Assembly: GCA_017476265.1 (NCBI GenBank)
Contig: JAFVAC010000074.1
Coordinates: forward strand, 1 to 36,850
Source: Clostridia bacterium
GTDB lineage: Bacteria > Bacillota > Clostridia > Christensenellales > DTU072
Length of the DNA stretch: 36,850 bases
Reading direction: 5' to 3'
Position numbers and translations under genes: made by a program. Below the pieces are notes generated by a model. It was given only the letters and a program-made list of their open reading frames with translations, was not told where the DNA came from and made no database searches. Shown one piece after another: positions 1 to 7,292 of the stretch. Positions within the stretch are counted from its first letter, which is position 1; each line of letters starts with the position of its first letter.

Positions 1-70
1 GCAGGGACGATCTTCGTAATTTAAGTCCCTGCCGTTCTTTCGGTTCCTTTCTTTGCGCCAAGAAAGGAAC
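1..70. other. Two perfect inverted repeats downstream of argH
   Basis: An 8-bp perfect stem (1-8 with 25-32, GCAGGGAC/GTCCCTGC) is followed by an 11-bp perfect stem (43-53 with 60-70, GTTCCTTTCTT/AAGAAAGGAAC, 6-nt loop). They lie just past the argH stop and probably end or protect its transcript. Neither has a clear U-tract on the minus strand, so a classical intrinsic terminator is not certain. Confidence 0.45.
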
Positions 71-98
71 ATACATGATGACGGCTTAAGCCGCGCGT

Positions 99-1472
99 TC
101 ACAAATACGCCTTCAGACTCTCGATGGCTCGCAGGGTCTCCCCTCTTGCCGGTCCGCCGTACGATCTTCGCCTTTGAACGCAGTTTTTGATATTCACTGC
201 GTCGTAGATCCCATCGTCGAAGAGGTCGCAAAACTCCTTATATTCTTCAAGGCTCATCTCTTCCATCGTCTTATCTTTAGCTATGCAGTAGGCTACGATC
301 CGACCCGTGATCTTGTACGCCGTGCGAAAAGGCACGCCCTTTTTCACAAGATAGTCGGCGCAATCGGTCGCATTGAGAAATCCGTCTTTGCACGCCTCTT
401 CCATTCTTTCCGGGAAAAATTTCGTGCTGGCAAGCATCGGTGTAAAAATCTCCAAACAGGACTTCAGGGTATCCATACTGTCAAATATGGACTCCTTATC
501 TTCCTGCATATCCTTATTGTAGGCGAGCGGAAGACCTTTTAGGACGGTGAGGAGCGCGACCAGGTTTCCGTTGACTCTGCCCGTCTTTCCGCGGACCAGT
601 TCGGCGATATCGGAGTTCTTTTTTTGCGGCATAATGGAGCTGCCGGTAGAGTAGGCGTCGTCCAATTCGGCATAGCCGAACTCTCTGCTTGTCCACAGGA
701 CGATCTCTTCGGCAAAGCGTGACAAGTGGGTCATACAGAGGGCGCACGCCGCGGCAAGTTCCACGCAAAAATCCCGATCGGACACGCCGTCCAAAGAGTT
801 TCTACAAGGTCCGTCGAACCCTAACAGGTCCGCCGTCCTGAATCGATCGATCGGATGGGTGGTCCCCGCCAGAGCGCAACTGCCCAAGGGGGACTCGTTC
901 ATTCTCTTCTTTGCGTCGAGAAAACGCCCGATATCGCGGGAGAACATCTCTCCGTACGCCACAAGGTGATGCGCCAAAGTGATCGGCTGAGCCCGTTGCA
1001 GATGGGTATGCCCCGGCATAATTACGTCCACGCTCCGCTCCGCGATCTCCACGATCGTGTGCAGAAGTCCGCGTATGTCCTCCACTACTCTCTCCGTCTC
1101 CGCGCGCAGATACAGTCGCACGTCCAGCGCCACTTGATCGTTCCGGCTACGGGCGGTATGCAGTTTTTTCCCAAGGTCGCCCAACCTGTCGGTCAGGACC
1201 GCTTCGACGAACATATGTACGTCTTCGGCTTTCGGGTCTATACTGAGCGCGCCGCTTTTGACGTCGGCAAGGATGTCCGAAAGTCCGGCGACGATCTTGT
1301 CCGATTCCTCTTTGGTCAGGACGCCGACCTCTCCGAGCATCGTCGCGTGCGCGATCGACCCCTGTACGTCGTACTCGATCATACGTCCGTCCACGCGAAT
1401 AGAGGAGTTGAAGTCGTTGGTCTTTTCGTCGAGTTCTTTTTCAAATCGCCCCGCCCACATCACTTTGTCCAT
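99..1472 (-). CDS. argH: Argininosuccinate lyase
   Basis: This enzyme cleaves argininosuccinate to arginine and fumarate, the last step of arginine synthesis, in the cytoplasm. The 457-residue length is normal for ArgH. The fumarase/aspartase superfamily signature GSSIMPQKKN lies near residues 275-285, and the N-terminal WAGRF and TARSRNDQV stretches are typical of the family. The ATG at 1470-1472 has a strong GGAGGT site 7 nt upstream. The gene is second in a minus-strand operon, about 31 nt after the TRIC-like gene. No argG is present in the window. Nothing is unusual in the sequence and the assignment is secure. Confidence 0.97.
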   Translation of the reverse strand: MDKVMWAGRFEKELDEKTNDFNSSIRVDGRMIEYDVQGSIAHATMLGEVGVLTKEESDKIVAGLSDILADVKSGALSIDPKAEDVHMFVEAVLTDRLGDLGKKLHTARSRNDQVALDVRLYLRAETERVVEDIRGLLHTIVEIAERSVDVIMPGHTHLQRAQPITLAHHLVAYGEMFSRDIGRFLDAKKRMNESPLGSCALAGTTHPIDRFRTADLLGFDGPCRNSLDGVSDRDFCVELAAACALCMTHLSRFAEEIVLWTSREFGYAELDDAYSTGSSIMPQKKNSDIAELVRGKTGRVNGNLVALLTVLKGLPLAYNKDMQEDKESIFDSMDTLKSCLEIFTPMLASTKFFPERMEEACKDGFLNATDCADYLVKKGVPFRTAYKITGRIVAYCIAKDKTMEEMSLEEYKEFCDLFDDGIYDAVNIKNCVQRRRSYGGPARGETLRAIESLKAYL

Positions 1473-1503
1473 CTTTTTACCTCCGAAAAATCTCCCGCGC
1501 TTT

Positions 1504-2163
1504 TTAGTCGTCCGCCTTCATATCGTCGTTCCGCAAAGCGTAGGATAGATTGATCCTGCGTAGGCTCGCTATCACGCGTATGATCGCAATAAGCGCCGCC
1601 GTCAGGTACATCGCGCCGGTGGACGACATCTTGTCGTGGATAAAGTAAAACACCACCGTCCCCACGATCGAAGCAAGGGCATATATCTCCTTCCGGACCA
1701 CGACGGGTTTTCTCCCGGCGAGCAAGTCGCGGACGATGCCTCCGCCGACGGCGGTGGTGAGCCCGACAAAGAGCATCAGAATGAAGTTATCGCCGAACCC
1801 GACGTTGACCGCGGCTTGACATCCGCTGACGGTGAAGACGCCAAGACCGATGGCGTCCACCAGGTCCACGATCTTTTTGATGACCCGAATGGTCGATTTC
1901 TTTAACTTCTTGTCCAGTATCTTGAAGACGATCAAAGATACTGCCACCGTCACGACGACGGTGATGACGTACTCGGAGTGAAGAAAGTTAAGGGGCGGCT
2001 CTATCCCGAGGACGACGTCACGAATGATCCCCCCGCCGAGCGACGTGCAGAGCGCAATAAAAAAGATCCCGAAAATGTCCAGTTCGTACTCGATCCCGAC
2101 AAAGACGCTGCTGAGCGCAAAAGCCACCAGACCGATGATCTCCAAGACTTGCAGAACGCTCAT
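1504..2163 (-). CDS. TRIC-family (UPF0126/YicG-like) membrane channel protein
   Basis: The protein has 219 residues, about seven hydrophobic segments, and the internal duplication typical of bacterial TRIC/UPF0126 proteins. Each half carries a GGGxxRD motif (GGGIIRD at 43-49, GGGIVRD at 140-146). Members of the family form trimeric monovalent-cation channels in the membrane; which ion this one carries is not evident. The ATG at 2161-2163 is preferred because a strong GAGGAGG site lies just upstream. A longer reading from a TTG at 2217 is unlikely because that TTG is part of the promoter -35 box. It is the first gene of the operon with argH; no functional link to arginine synthesis is evident. 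Confidence 0.9.
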   Translation of the reverse strand: MSVLQVLEIIGLVAFALSSVFVGIEYELDIFGIFFIALCTSLGGGIIRDVVLGIEPPLNFLHSEYVITVVVTVAVSLIVFKILDKKLKKSTIRVIKKIVDLVDAIGLGVFTVSGCQAAVNVGFGDNFILMLFVGLTTAVGGGIVRDLLAGRKPVVVRKEIYALASIVGTVVFYFIHDKMSSTGAMYLTAALIAIIRVIASLRRINLSYALRNDDMKADD

Positions 2164-2188
2164 ATTCCTCCTCTTCCGTATGCTACTA

Positions 2189-2217
2189 ATCATAGCCGAA
2201 AGTGAAGCTTTTTGCAA
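2189..2217 (-). promoter_or_regulatory. Sigma-A-type promoter for the TRIC-argH operon
   Basis: On the minus strand, TTGCAA (2212-2217) is separated by 17 nt from TATGAT (2189-2194). It is placed 25 nt upstream of the TRIC start codon, so the 5' leader is short. Confidence 0.75.
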
Positions 2218-2288
2218 CTGTTTTTACCGTTTCCGCGACTTGACTCGTCGTTTTTTTCCTCGTCTTTTTTCCAAAAGGAGATTTGTTC

Positions 2289-2318
2289 TTGCCTTTTTCG
2301 ACAAGAAAGCGATATACT
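2289..2318 (+). promoter_or_regulatory. Candidate promoter for recX (leaderless)
   Basis: TTGCCT (2289-2294), an 18-nt spacer and TATACT (2313-2318) precede the recX ATG at 2328 by 9 nt. Transcription would start about 2-3 nt before the start codon. The -35 box lies after an AAGGAG (2275-2280) that could instead serve a TTG start at 2289. Confidence 0.55.
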
Positions 2319-2327
2319 GAAAGTACT

Positions 2328-2945
2328 ATGAAAGCCGACAACTACAACCCGAAAAAACTGACCGCGGAATTGGTCCTGGACGGAAAGATCGTCTTCCTCT
2401 CCCAAGAGGCGGCGATCACCATGGGGCTCGACCTTAAAAAGGATCTGCCGGACGAGGTCGTCCCGGCTCTTGTCGCCGAGTCGGAAAGACTCCTCTGCAA
2501 AAAATACCTCTACGACCAGATCGCCAAATACTACAAGACCAAGCGGGGCTACTATACCAAACTTTTGCAAAAAGGCTTTTCCAAAGCCGCCGCCGACTAT
2601 GCGGTAAAGTGCGCCGAGGAGTCCGGCTATATTGACGACGAAAAGTTCTCCGCCTCTTACGTCGAGCAGAATGCGTCGAGAAAGGGCGCCTATCGCATCA
2701 AAAAAGAACTCTTGTCCAAAGGCGTCCCCTCCGACGTCGCCGATCGTGCGGTCGCCGAACTGGAGACCGATCCCGACGACCTGTACCGCGTGGCGAAAAA
2801 ACTCGTCAAGGGGGACCTATCCACCCCGGAGGAGCGACAAAAACTATATCGGAAACTCGCTTCGCGCGGGTTTTCCTACGGCGAGATCTCCCAAGTCGTC
2901 TCCGTACTGAAAAGAGAATACGAATTCGACGACTTTGACGACTGA
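2328..2945 (+). CDS. recX: RecX-family regulator of RecA
   Basis: RecX proteins bind RecA filaments and modulate recombination and the SOS response. This 205-residue product shows the helical three-repeat architecture of the family. Diagnostic stretches are the GYIDDEKFSASYV block, then IKKELLSKGV, then the C-terminal RKLASRGFSYGEI block. The N-terminal part (LTAELVLDGK) matches the usual beta-strand lead-in. The ATG at 2328 gives the normal family start but has no Shine-Dalgarno site. An alternative TTG at 2289 (13 residues longer) has AAGGAG at good spacing, so the start is uncertain. It is divergent from the TRIC-argH operon. Confidence 0.88.
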   Translation: MKADNYNPKKLTAELVLDGKIVFLSQEAAITMGLDLKKDLPDEVVPALVAESERLLCKKYLYDQIAKYYKTKRGYYTKLLQKGFSKAAADYAVKCAEESGYIDDEKFSASYVEQNASRKGAYRIKKELLSKGVPSDVADRAVAELETDPDDLYRVAKKLVKGDLSTPEERQKLYRKLASRGFSYGEISQVVSVLKREYEFDDFDD

Positions 2946-3356
2946 AAAACATAACCTTTACGAAAGAGTCCGTCGAGCGGAGAAAGACCGCTATCAAGTC
3001 TCTTGACGGCATTCCGATCTTTCATAGGAAAGGAAACGCATATGTCCGATCGCGGAAAAGCACGGAGCGCATATGTCCGCCGGGACCTATTCGCGTGAGT
3101 CCATATGCGCGGTCGTCAATATGTCCCATCGTTCGATTGTAGACTTTTTCATTAAAGCGCAATTCCGATTTTGTCTCCTGTATTGATATGAACGGGAACC
3201 CTAAACAGCGCTTTCGTTTTAGCCTTTTACATCACATTATCTCTCGACGAAAGCACGAAAAACAAGGTCTATTCGTTCGGTCCGCCGACGAAATGAACGT
3301 GCCTGACGCGGGATCATTTTCCATTTTTCTCTCGCGCTACAGAAATGAAAATTATA
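2946..3356. other. Non-coding gap with ATATGTCC repeats
   Basis: No convincing gene is seen here. A weak hairpin follows recX (outer CCGTC 2970-2974 with GACGG 3005-3009; inner AGCGG 2976-2980 with CCGCT 2988-2992). GCATATGTCCG occurs at 3039-3049 and 3069-3079, with a third partial copy (ATATGTCC) near 3119-3126. An inverted copy pairs GCGCATATG (3067-3075) with CATATGCGC (3102-3110). These may be operator sites or a structured leader, but their role is unknown. Confidence 0.4.
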
Positions 3357-3385
3357 TTGACAACCTATTTATTCCATTGTATAAT
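3357..3385 (+). promoter_or_regulatory. Perfect-consensus sigma-A promoter
   Basis: TTGACA (3357-3362), exactly 17 nt of spacer, then TATAAT (3380-3385). Predicted transcription starts near 3392, giving a leader of about 30 nt before the ATG at 3422. Confidence 0.88.
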
Positions 3386-3421
3386 ATATAATATCAAGAA
3401 TTGCGTAGGAGCGTTTTTTGT

Positions 3422-3814
3422 ATGAAAAAGAACAAGAAATCCGTCGTGACCGAACCTGTCGTCGCCCCTGAAGCGCAGCCCGCGGCTACGCCCACGACGA
3501 CCGCTTTTCCTCTGAGCGATCTGGCTCCGAGTGAAGAACTGCAGATCTACTACAACGACGCCTATATGCGTGAAAAACAGCGCTTTAACGATATGTTCGG
3601 CATCATCGAAACGTCCGAACCCGTCAAGACTTCGGTCCAACCCGACCCCACTCCGGTCGAGCAAGCGTCCGCATCCGAAGAAGAATACGTTCCTCTTGCC
3701 GAGTATGAAAAACTCCGTCGCAAAAAGAGTCGCATGAAGTTCGGTCTTGCCATTACGATCACCCTTGCCGTCATCTTCGCCATCGTGATCGTGACCAATA
3801 CCTTGCTCTTCTGA
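3422..3814 (+). CDS. Small tail-anchored membrane protein, function unknown
   Basis: I do not recognise this 130-residue protein. It has a Lys-rich start, a Pro/Ala/Thr-rich and then acidic soluble region, a basic KLRRKKSRMK stretch, and one C-terminal hydrophobic segment (about residues 105-130) ending at the C-terminus. There is no signal peptide, so the likely topology is tail-anchored with the bulk in the cytoplasm. The ATG at 3422 has GTAGGAG 10 nt upstream. The perfect-consensus promoter and the two terminators around it make it a strongly transcribed single-gene unit. No enzymatic motif is seen. Confidence 0.8.
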   Translation: MKKNKKSVVTEPVVAPEAQPAATPTTTAFPLSDLAPSEELQIYYNDAYMREKQRFNDMFGIIETSEPVKTSVQPDPTPVEQASASEEEYVPLAEYEKLRRKKSRMKFGLAITITLAVIFAIVIVTNTLLF

Positions 3815-3837
3815 TCTTTTTCAAAATCGACTTTACG

Positions 3838-3866
3838 GCTCTCCTTTTCGGAGAGCTTTTTCTTTC
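3838..3866 (+). terminator. Intrinsic terminator of the tail-anchored protein gene
   Basis: A 7-bp perfect stem (GCTCTCC 3838-3844 with GGAGAGC 3850-3856, 5-nt loop) is followed directly by TTTTTCTTTC. Confidence 0.9.
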
Positions 3867-3879
3867 TCTATCGTATTGT

Positions 3880-3919
3880 AAAAACTCCCCCGACTTAATA
3901 TCGGAGGAGTTTTTTTATT
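3880..3919. terminator. Bidirectional terminator between convergent units
   Basis: The stem ACTCCCCCGA (3884-3893) with TCGGAGGAGT (3901-3910) has one mismatch. It is flanked by A-rich sequence on the left and a T-run on the right, so it can end aspS transcription on the minus strand and back up the plus-strand terminator. Confidence 0.85.
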
Positions 3920-3934
3920 TCTTTTTTTCAGCGT

Positions 3935-5692
3935 TTATTTATTGTCGCTCTTCGGCTCGGCGACGCGGATATTCGCCTCGCGGAGTTGCTTTTCGGTGAC
4001 GGGACAGGGTGCGCCCATCAGTAGATCCTGCGCGTTCTTGTTCATCGGGAAGGCAATGATCTCGCGGATGTTGGGTTCATTTGCCAAAAGCATCACGATG
4101 CGGTCCACGCCGGGAGCGATGCCCGCATGAGGCGGCGCACCGAATTTGAACGCGTTGTAAAGGGCGGAGAACTTGCTTTCGATCACCTTTTCGTCATACC
4201 CGGCAATGGCAAAAGCCTTGACCATGATCTCCGGATCGTGATTTCTGACGGCGCCGGAGGACAGCTCGTAGCCGTTGCAGACGATGTCGTACTGATACGC
4301 CATGATCTCCAGCGGATCCTTGGTATTGAGGGCTTCCATACCGCCTTGCGGCATACTGAAAGGATTGTGGCAGAACTCGATCTCGCCGCTCTCCTCCCCT
4401 ATCTCGTACATCGGGAAGTCCACGATCCAGCAGAACTTGTAGACGTCCTTTTCGATCAGATCCATCGCATTTCCCAGTTCGGTCCGCAAATAACCGGCGC
4501 ATTTAGCGGTGTTCTTCTTGTCGGTCCCGACGACGAAAGCGATAAGAGCCTCCTCGGTCAAACCGAAGAAGTCGCATATTTCCTGTGCCTTTTTGGTCAA
4601 GAACTTGCTCACGCCCCCGCTCAGCGCGCCGTCTTTTGCGACTTTGACGTAATAGAAGGCGGAGTCGAGCTCCTTTTCTTTGACAAAATCGACCAAACTG
4701 TCGATGTATTTACGCGGCTTGTTGAATCCTTCGACCGCGATAGCCTTGACGGTCTTCCCCTCGAACAACGGGCAAGAAGAGCCGAGTAGCTCGGTCACAT
4801 CCTTGATGATGAGCGGATTGCGCAAGTCGGGCTTGTCGGTGCCGTAGTCGGCGATCGCGTCGAGATACTTGATCCGACGGAAGGGACCTTCGTCCACTTT
4901 CCAGGTCGTGAAAGGCTTGAATATCTCCGGCAGGACCGCTTCCAATTCGGCAAAGACGTCCTCTTGGGTCGCAAAGCACATTTCGATATCGAGCTGATAG
5001 AATTCTCCGGGCGACCGATCGGCGCGAGCGTCCTCGTCACGGAAGCAGGGCGCGATCTGAAAATAGCGGTCGAATCCCGACGTCATCAACAGTTGCTTAT
5101 ATTGCTGAGGCGCTTGCGGCAGGGCATAAAACTTGCCCGGATACAAGCGGCTGGGGACGATAAAGTCACGGGCGCCCTCCGGAGAAGAGGAAGTCAGAAT
5201 GGGGGTCGCTATCTCCAAAAATCCTCTCTCGGTCATCAGTTTTCTGATATGGCTGACGATCTTGCTCCTCAGGACGATCTTGTCCTTGACGGCGGGATTT
5301 CTGAGATCCAAAAAGCGGTACTTCAAACGCGTGTCTTCGCGGGAGGCGAGGCTGTTGGCGACCTCGAAGGGCAAGGCGGAGACGCACTTTCCCAGCACAT
5401 CGATCTCGTCGGGCTCGATCTCGATGAGCCCGGTGGGGAGATTCTCGTTGGGGGAAGAGCGGAGGATCACTTTGCCGCTGACGCGCAGAGTGCTCTCACG
5501 CGGGATCGCCCGCACCTTTTCCTTCATCTCCTCGTCGGAGACGGTGACCTGCGTCACGCCGTAAAAGTCACGCAGGACGAAAAACAGCACCGCGCCGAGG
5601 TCTCTGACGCTGTGCAGCCACCCGCACAGAGCGACGGTCTTGCCGACGTCCTCTTTGCGAAGTTCGTTACAGTTGTGTGTTCTCATACTCAT
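3935..5692 (-). CDS. aspS: Aspartyl-tRNA synthetase, bacterial type
   Basis: This class II synthetase charges tRNA-Asp in the cytoplasm. The 585-residue length is the bacterial type with an inserted GAD domain. The N-terminal OB-fold (CGWLHSVRDLGAVLFFVLRD) binds the anticodon. Motif 2 has FRDEDARADRSPGEF near residue 217, followed by QLDIEM. Motif 3 is GVDRIVMLL near residue 527. The ATG at 5690-5692 is chosen because a TTGGAG site lies 9 nt upstream; a TTG at 5707 overlaps that site and is not a likely start. It lies 37 nt downstream of asnS and is co-transcribed with it. A dedicated AsnRS next door is compatible with a discriminating AspRS, but that is inference. Confidence 0.97.
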   Translation of the reverse strand: MSMRTHNCNELRKEDVGKTVALCGWLHSVRDLGAVLFFVLRDFYGVTQVTVSDEEMKEKVRAIPRESTLRVSGKVILRSSPNENLPTGLIEIEPDEIDVLGKCVSALPFEVANSLASREDTRLKYRFLDLRNPAVKDKIVLRSKIVSHIRKLMTERGFLEIATPILTSSSPEGARDFIVPSRLYPGKFYALPQAPQQYKQLLMTSGFDRYFQIAPCFRDEDARADRSPGEFYQLDIEMCFATQEDVFAELEAVLPEIFKPFTTWKVDEGPFRRIKYLDAIADYGTDKPDLRNPLIIKDVTELLGSSCPLFEGKTVKAIAVEGFNKPRKYIDSLVDFVKEKELDSAFYYVKVAKDGALSGGVSKFLTKKAQEICDFFGLTEEALIAFVVGTDKKNTAKCAGYLRTELGNAMDLIEKDVYKFCWIVDFPMYEIGEESGEIEFCHNPFSMPQGGMEALNTKDPLEIMAYQYDIVCNGYELSSGAVRNHDPEIMVKAFAIAGYDEKVIESKFSALYNAFKFGAPPHAGIAPGVDRIVMLLANEPNIREIIAFPMNKNAQDLLMGAPCPVTEKQLREANIRVAEPKSDNK

Positions 5693-5729
5693 TTTCGTAT
5701 ACTCCAAAAATTAGTTTTGCTTCGTCTTT

Positions 5730-7103
5730 TTACATCAAGCCGCCGGCGGTACGCGGATACAGAATGACGTCTCTGATATTGTTCATGCCGGTGACATACA
5801 TCAGGATCCGCTCGAATCCGAGACCGAATCCACTGTGCGGCACGCTCCCGAAGTGGCGAAGTGCGATATAGTAGTCGTACTGCTCCTCCGGCATATTGCG
5901 CTCCCGCATCGCTTGGAGAAGTTTTTCCTCGTCCCACTCACGCTCGGAGCATCCGATGATCTCCCCTACGCCGGGCACCAAAAGATCGGTCGCCGCGACG
6001 GTCTTTCCGTCCGGGTTCTGCTTCATATAGAAGGACTTGATCGCCTTGGGATAGTTGATGACGAAGATGGGCTTTTTGAAGACCTCTTCGGTCAAATACT
6101 TCTCGTGTTCGGTCTGGATGTCCTCTCCCCATTCCGGCTTGAACACAAAGTCCTTGTCCGCCTTTTTCAAGATCTCGATCGCCTCGGTGTAGTCCACGAC
6201 GCCGAACTTGTGGCTGACGACATTCTTTAATTTTTCGATCAGACCGTGTTCCACAAACTTGTCAAAGAAAGCAAGTTCCGCCGGGCACTTGGTCAGGACG
6301 GTGTTGATGATATGCTTGATGAGGTCCTCCGCGATCTCGATGATGTCGGGCAGTTCGGCAAAAGCCACTTCCGGCTCGATGTGCCAGAACTCCGCCGCGT
6401 GGCGCGGGGTATTGCTGTTTTCGGCGCGGAAGGAGGGTCCGAAGGTGTATATCTTGCCGAAAGCCATCGCCGCGACCTCGCCTTCCAGCTGTCCGGACAC
6501 GCTGAGTCCGGCGCTTTGCCCGAAGAAATCGTTTTTGTCGTACTCCTCTTGCGACTTATACTGCGGCGCATAGCCGAGCGTGGTCACCTTGAAGACTTCG
6601 CCCGCGCCCTCGCAGTCGCTCCCCGTGATGATGGGCGTGTTGACGTAGACGTAGTGCCGGGACTGGAAAAACTCGTGTATGCAGGCGCCGACGACGCTTC
6701 TTACGCGAAAAACCGCGTTAAAGGTGTTGGTACGGACGCGCAAGTGCGGGATCGTCCGCAAAAATTCCATCGTGCTGCGCTTTTTTTGCAAGGGATAGTC
6801 GGTCGGGCAGTCCCCTAAAAGGACCACCTCTTTCGCGTTGATCTCCACGCTGCCTTTCATGACCAGGCTCTCGACGAGAGTGCCTACGACTTTGACCGAA
6901 CACCCAAGGCGCATAAATTCATCGTTTTTGATCTCGTTCTTATCGATGACGATCTGCAAGTGCTTTAAGGTCGTGCCGTCGTTGATCTCCAAAAATGCCA
7001 TATTTTTGGAGTCGCGGAAGGTGCGGACCCAACCGCACACGGTCACTTCGCTCCCGATAGGCGTCACCCCGGAAAAAATATCTACGACGTCGGTATGTTT
7101 CAT
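5730..7103 (-). CDS. asnS: Asparaginyl-tRNA synthetase
   Basis: This enzyme charges tRNA-Asn directly with asparagine. The 457-residue length is typical. The N-terminal OB-fold (VTVCGWVRTFRDSKN) is followed by the class II core. Motif 2 (FGPSFRAENSNTPRHAAEFW, near residues 218-237) is specific for AsnRS rather than AspRS, and motif 3 is GLGFERILMYVTGMNNIRD near the C-terminus. It ends YPRTAGGLM rather than the more usual FPRTPGxxxF tail. The ATG at 7103 has AAAGGAG upstream. First gene of the asnS-aspS operon, with its own promoter; no T-box leader is visible. Confidence 0.97.
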   Translation of the reverse strand: MKHTDVVDIFSGVTPIGSEVTVCGWVRTFRDSKNMAFLEINDGTTLKHLQIVIDKNEIKNDEFMRLGCSVKVVGTLVESLVMKGSVEINAKEVVLLGDCPTDYPLQKKRSTMEFLRTIPHLRVRTNTFNAVFRVRSVVGACIHEFFQSRHYVYVNTPIITGSDCEGAGEVFKVTTLGYAPQYKSQEEYDKNDFFGQSAGLSVSGQLEGEVAAMAFGKIYTFGPSFRAENSNTPRHAAEFWHIEPEVAFAELPDIIEIAEDLIKHIINTVLTKCPAELAFFDKFVEHGLIEKLKNVVSHKFGVVDYTEAIEILKKADKDFVFKPEWGEDIQTEHEKYLTEEVFKKPIFVINYPKAIKSFYMKQNPDGKTVAATDLLVPGVGEIIGCSEREWDEEKLLQAMRERNMPEEQYDYYIALRHFGSVPHSGFGLGFERILMYVTGMNNIRDVILYPRTAGGLM

Positions 7104-7169
7104 CCTTTTCTCCTTTGTCCGTAAAGGGACTCCCCCATTCGGACGAAAAACTGCGTATATTCGTAATCA

Positions 7170-7198
7170 ATTATACCATCACGCATTTCAAAACGCAA
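7170..7198 (-). promoter_or_regulatory. Promoter of asnS-aspS
   Basis: Minus strand TTGCGT (7193-7198), 17-nt spacer, TATAAT (7170-7175), with a TGG extended -10 element. The leader to the asnS ATG is about 60 nt, too short for a T-box. Confidence 0.82.
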
Positions 7199-7245
7199 TC
7201 TTTTCGCCATCGTTACCCTCCCAAACCGAACGGCAAAACGGAAAA

Positions 7246-7271
7246 GAGAGGTCGGACTTGCCCGACCTCTC
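7246..7271 (-). terminator. Terminator of the giant surface-protein gene
   Basis: A 10-bp perfect stem (GAGAGGTCGG 7246-7255 with CCGACCTCTC 7262-7271, 6-nt loop) is followed on the minus strand by TTTTCCGTTTT. It lies 22 nt past the TAG stop at 7293. Confidence 0.85.
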
Positions 7272-7292
7272 CGAAAAACCGTTTTTCTCCCG

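Noticed and set aside
3188-3391. 67-codon plus-strand frame before the tail-anchored gene
   Set aside because: It runs through the perfect-consensus promoter at 3357-3385 and has no ribosome site.
7104-7170. T-box leader for asnS-aspS
   Set aside because: The leader after the mapped promoter is only about 60 nt, with no T-box sequence or specifier stem.
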